In this document: one piece after another, positions 7,000-8,382 of the stretch
Layout: every line of letters starts with the position of its first letter
How positions within the stretch are numbered: position 1 is the first letter of the stretch
Origin: B18-G4 sp003648575
GTDB taxonomy: Bacteria; Bacteroidota; Bacteroidia; Bacteroidales; B18-G4
Length of the DNA stretch: 8,382 bases
Assembly: GCA_029942245.1 (NCBI GenBank)
Contig: JAOZTN010000113.1
Span: 1 to 8,382 of the forward strand
Reading direction: 5' to 3'
The notes under the pieces: model-generated
Databases searched by the model: none
The model's input: the letters and a program-made list of their open reading frames with translations, nothing else
Told to the model about the DNA's origin: nothing
Translations under genes and position numbers: made by a program

Positions 7000-7800
7000 A
7001 TGCATAGAAAACTAAAACCGCCATTATTAACTACCGAAGGGATTATCGGGATCGTAGCATCGGTCGTATTCATCGTGCTGCTTTTACTAAGCTTTAGGGT
7101 GGCCATGGCATTTGGTGCACTGATCACATTCACCGCCGCCATTATATCTCTTATTGTTCTGCTCCGCACCCATAATGCACACTTTGCAGTTTCAGTAATC
7201 GGCCAACTTCTGGCTTGCTGCTTACTGCTTGGGATTGCCCTTTGGGATATAAATACTTACAGAGACTGGTTCATTGGCATCGCAGGGTTTATGGTGCTGT
7301 TTATGACCCTGATGGTTATTTTTTCATTGCAGCGGAAAATGAAATGGCGCACCCGCGAAATGCTTGAGCTTGCGGCCCTGCCCGTAAACGAGACCGGGAA
7401 TGGCCTGACCACGCGTCCTATGCAGGCTGGAAGGATGGATTATTCAACTGAAGAACTTCGCTCATTTACCTCATTCATCAGGAAAAGGCTGATCGCTATT
7501 CCGGTGAAAGAACAGAACAGGATCATTTTCGTAATTAATATCCCCATGGGCAGGTTGCTTGCCTTCGGAGGAAAGTATCAGGACAGGACCTGGGTTGCAT
7601 TCGACTATGAAGGAAATGTGACCGTAAATATTTCACAAATGGACTATTTCATGTACAAGGACTCATTGTCATTTGATAAACTTTGTCAGTCGCTGGGAGA
7701 ATGTTTTATCGGATTTATGGAACAATCCAGAAAAGGAGAAGAAAGTAGAATTATCGAACAACTCGATTCACTAAAAATGAACATCATTACAGAAGGATAG
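7000..7800 (+). CDS. Membrane protein D: 4-TM paralogue of A/B/C
   Basis: A 266-residue membrane protein of the same unrecognised family. Hydrophobic segments lie at about 12-32, 34-54, 62-82 and 90-110. The basic N-terminus (MHRKLK), the LRTHNAH loop and the strongly basic QRKMKWRTRE after the last helix all fit an N-in, C-in topology. The cytosolic domain (about 118-266) has LELAA (122-126), GLTTRP (135-140), NRIIFV (173-178), TWVAFDYEGNV, DYFMY (215-219) and FDKLCQSLG (225-233). Unlike A and B it extends about 10 residues past the common C-terminal helix. It starts 11 nt after membrane protein C, and its stop is followed after 1 nt by the regulator start. Membrane protein D and the DNA-binding protein are therefore almost certainly co-transcribed and may be translationally coupled. 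Confidence 0.87.
   Translation: MHRKLKPPLLTTEGIIGIVASVVFIVLLLLSFRVAMAFGALITFTAAIISLIVLLRTHNAHFAVSVIGQLLACCLLLGIALWDINTYRDWFIGIAGFMVLFMTLMVIFSLQRKMKWRTREMLELAALPVNETGNGLTTRPMQAGRMDYSTEELRSFTSFIRKRLIAIPVKEQNRIIFVINIPMGRLLAFGGKYQDRTWVAFDYEGNVTVNISQMDYFMYKDSLSFDKLCQSLGECFIGFMEQSRKGEESRIIEQLDSLKMNIITEG
7791..7797 (+). promoter_or_regulatory. Shine-Dalgarno-like AGAAGGA before the regulator gene
   Basis: AGAAGGA lies within the last codons of membrane protein D, 4 nt before the ATG at 7802. It supports that start and is the clearest purine-rich ribosome-binding site in the window. The other plus-strand starts lack one. Confidence 0.5.
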
Positions 7801-7801
7801 A

Positions 7802-8382
7802 ATGGATTTTAAAAAAGCTGCCATATTGGGATCCTGCATTTCGAAGGATTATGCCGAAGACCTCTTCAGGTTACTTGTAACCTATCAGGACATTTCTGCA
7901 TCAGAGGCTGCATCCAGGCTGAACCTTCATATTAAAACCGTGCAGGACTTCCTGGAGGCCATGGCTTCTCTCGATATCTTATCAAAGAAAGAGGTGTTGG
8001 AGAAAAAACGCCCGTATTTCCGCTACGCTTTGAACACCCGCTATATTGATATGAAGATCGACCTGAACCCGCTTTTTAACAAGCAGCAGGAGGTAAGCAA
8101 GAACTCGATGAAGATCAGGGAGCGTAACAATGCAGGTGCGCGTTTTTCAACCTCACGTGACGGGCAGTATATCAGTCATGTGGCGCTTTGGATCGGTAAG
8201 GGTCGCGACAGGAAAGAACGTAAGATCAACCTTAGCATTCCACAGGGGAAGTTCCTCTTTCATCTGCCATTCCCCAGTGCTGATCCCTTGAGCATTGAAG
8301 ACATCATGAAGAAGGCAGAGGTCGCCAATTCAAACAGCTCTGAGGTACTCGATATTGTGAATGTAATGGTCGAATATGGAGT
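7802..8382 (+). CDS. Winged-helix DNA-binding protein, 3' end outside the window
   Basis: The first 193 codons of a protein that stays open to the window edge; no similarly placed stop was met on hand translation. Residues about 18-78 read as a winged helix-turn-helix: a helix (EDLFRLLVTY), then SASEAASRLN, then recognition helix IKTVQDFLEAMASLDIL, then a basic wing ending KKRPYFRYALN. Residues about 100-160 are basic and then strand-rich (INLSIPQGKFLFHLPF). Residues about 163-193 (LSIEDIMKKA, then SSEVLDIVNVMVEYG) look like the start of a second helix-turn-helix. It probably acts as a transcriptional regulator in the cytosol. It lies 1 nt after membrane protein D, so it may control its own operon or act downstream of the membrane proteins. 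The wHTH call rests on pattern reading, and no ligand or target is visible. Confidence 0.7.
   Translation, partial: MDFKKAAILGSCISKDYAEDLFRLLVTYQDISASEAASRLNLHIKTVQDFLEAMASLDILSKKEVLEKKRPYFRYALNTRYIDMKIDLNPLFNKQQEVSKNSMKIRERNNAGARFSTSRDGQYISHVALWIGKGRDRKERKINLSIPQGKFLFHLPFPSADPLSIEDIMKKAEVANSNSSEVLDIVNVMVEYG

Overview
The window looks like a chromosomal piece of a Bacteroidota genome, probably Bacteroidales/Marinilabiliales-like. The reasons are weak Shine-Dalgarno signals with A-rich start regions, a good match to the Bacteroidota promoter form (TTG, 20 nt, TAnnTTTG), a lipoprotein GH27 alpha-galactosidase with an NPCBM domain, and intergenic spacers filled with degenerate 7-nt tandem repeats. 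A run of exactly 100 N (6457-6556) marks a scaffold gap, so this is a draft assembly, possibly a metagenome-assembled genome. The taxonomic call is inference.

Layout. Positions 11-1993 (minus strand) encode a complete secreted or outer-surface GH27 glycoside hydrolase. A 273-nt divergent spacer follows. It holds ten in-register heptads, a pair of TTGTATAA direct repeats and a candidate plus-strand promoter. From 2267 to the window end every gene is on the plus strand with short spacers: membrane protein A (2267-3070), membrane protein B (3120-3959), an exported transglutaminase-like/TPR protein (4039-6405), membrane protein C (6422-6988, interrupted by the N gap), membrane protein D (7000-7800) and the start of a winged-helix DNA-binding protein (7802 to beyond 8382). 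The last three junctions are 16, 11 and 1 nt, which suggests an operon.

How the genes may work together. Proteins A, B and D share one plan: about four membrane helices, then a cytosolic C-terminal domain of about 135 residues. Protein C shows the same domain after the gap. The domain carries GFTxRP-like and D-Y-x2-Y-x5-F-D-[QK]-L-x3-[LM]-G motifs. I do not recognise the family. A resembles B most, and C resembles D most, so the locus looks like two tandem pairs flanking the transglutaminase gene. The transglutaminase-like protein has an intact Cys-His-Asp triad and should act in the periplasm. The last gene lies 1 nt behind D and has one, perhaps two, winged-helix domains. One reading is an envelope-associated module in which inner-membrane proteins connect a periplasmic enzyme with a cytosolic regulator. 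Only the gene neighbourhood supports this. I see no sign that the divergent alpha-galactosidase belongs to the same system.

No RNA genes, CRISPR arrays, insertion sequences or convincing terminators were seen.
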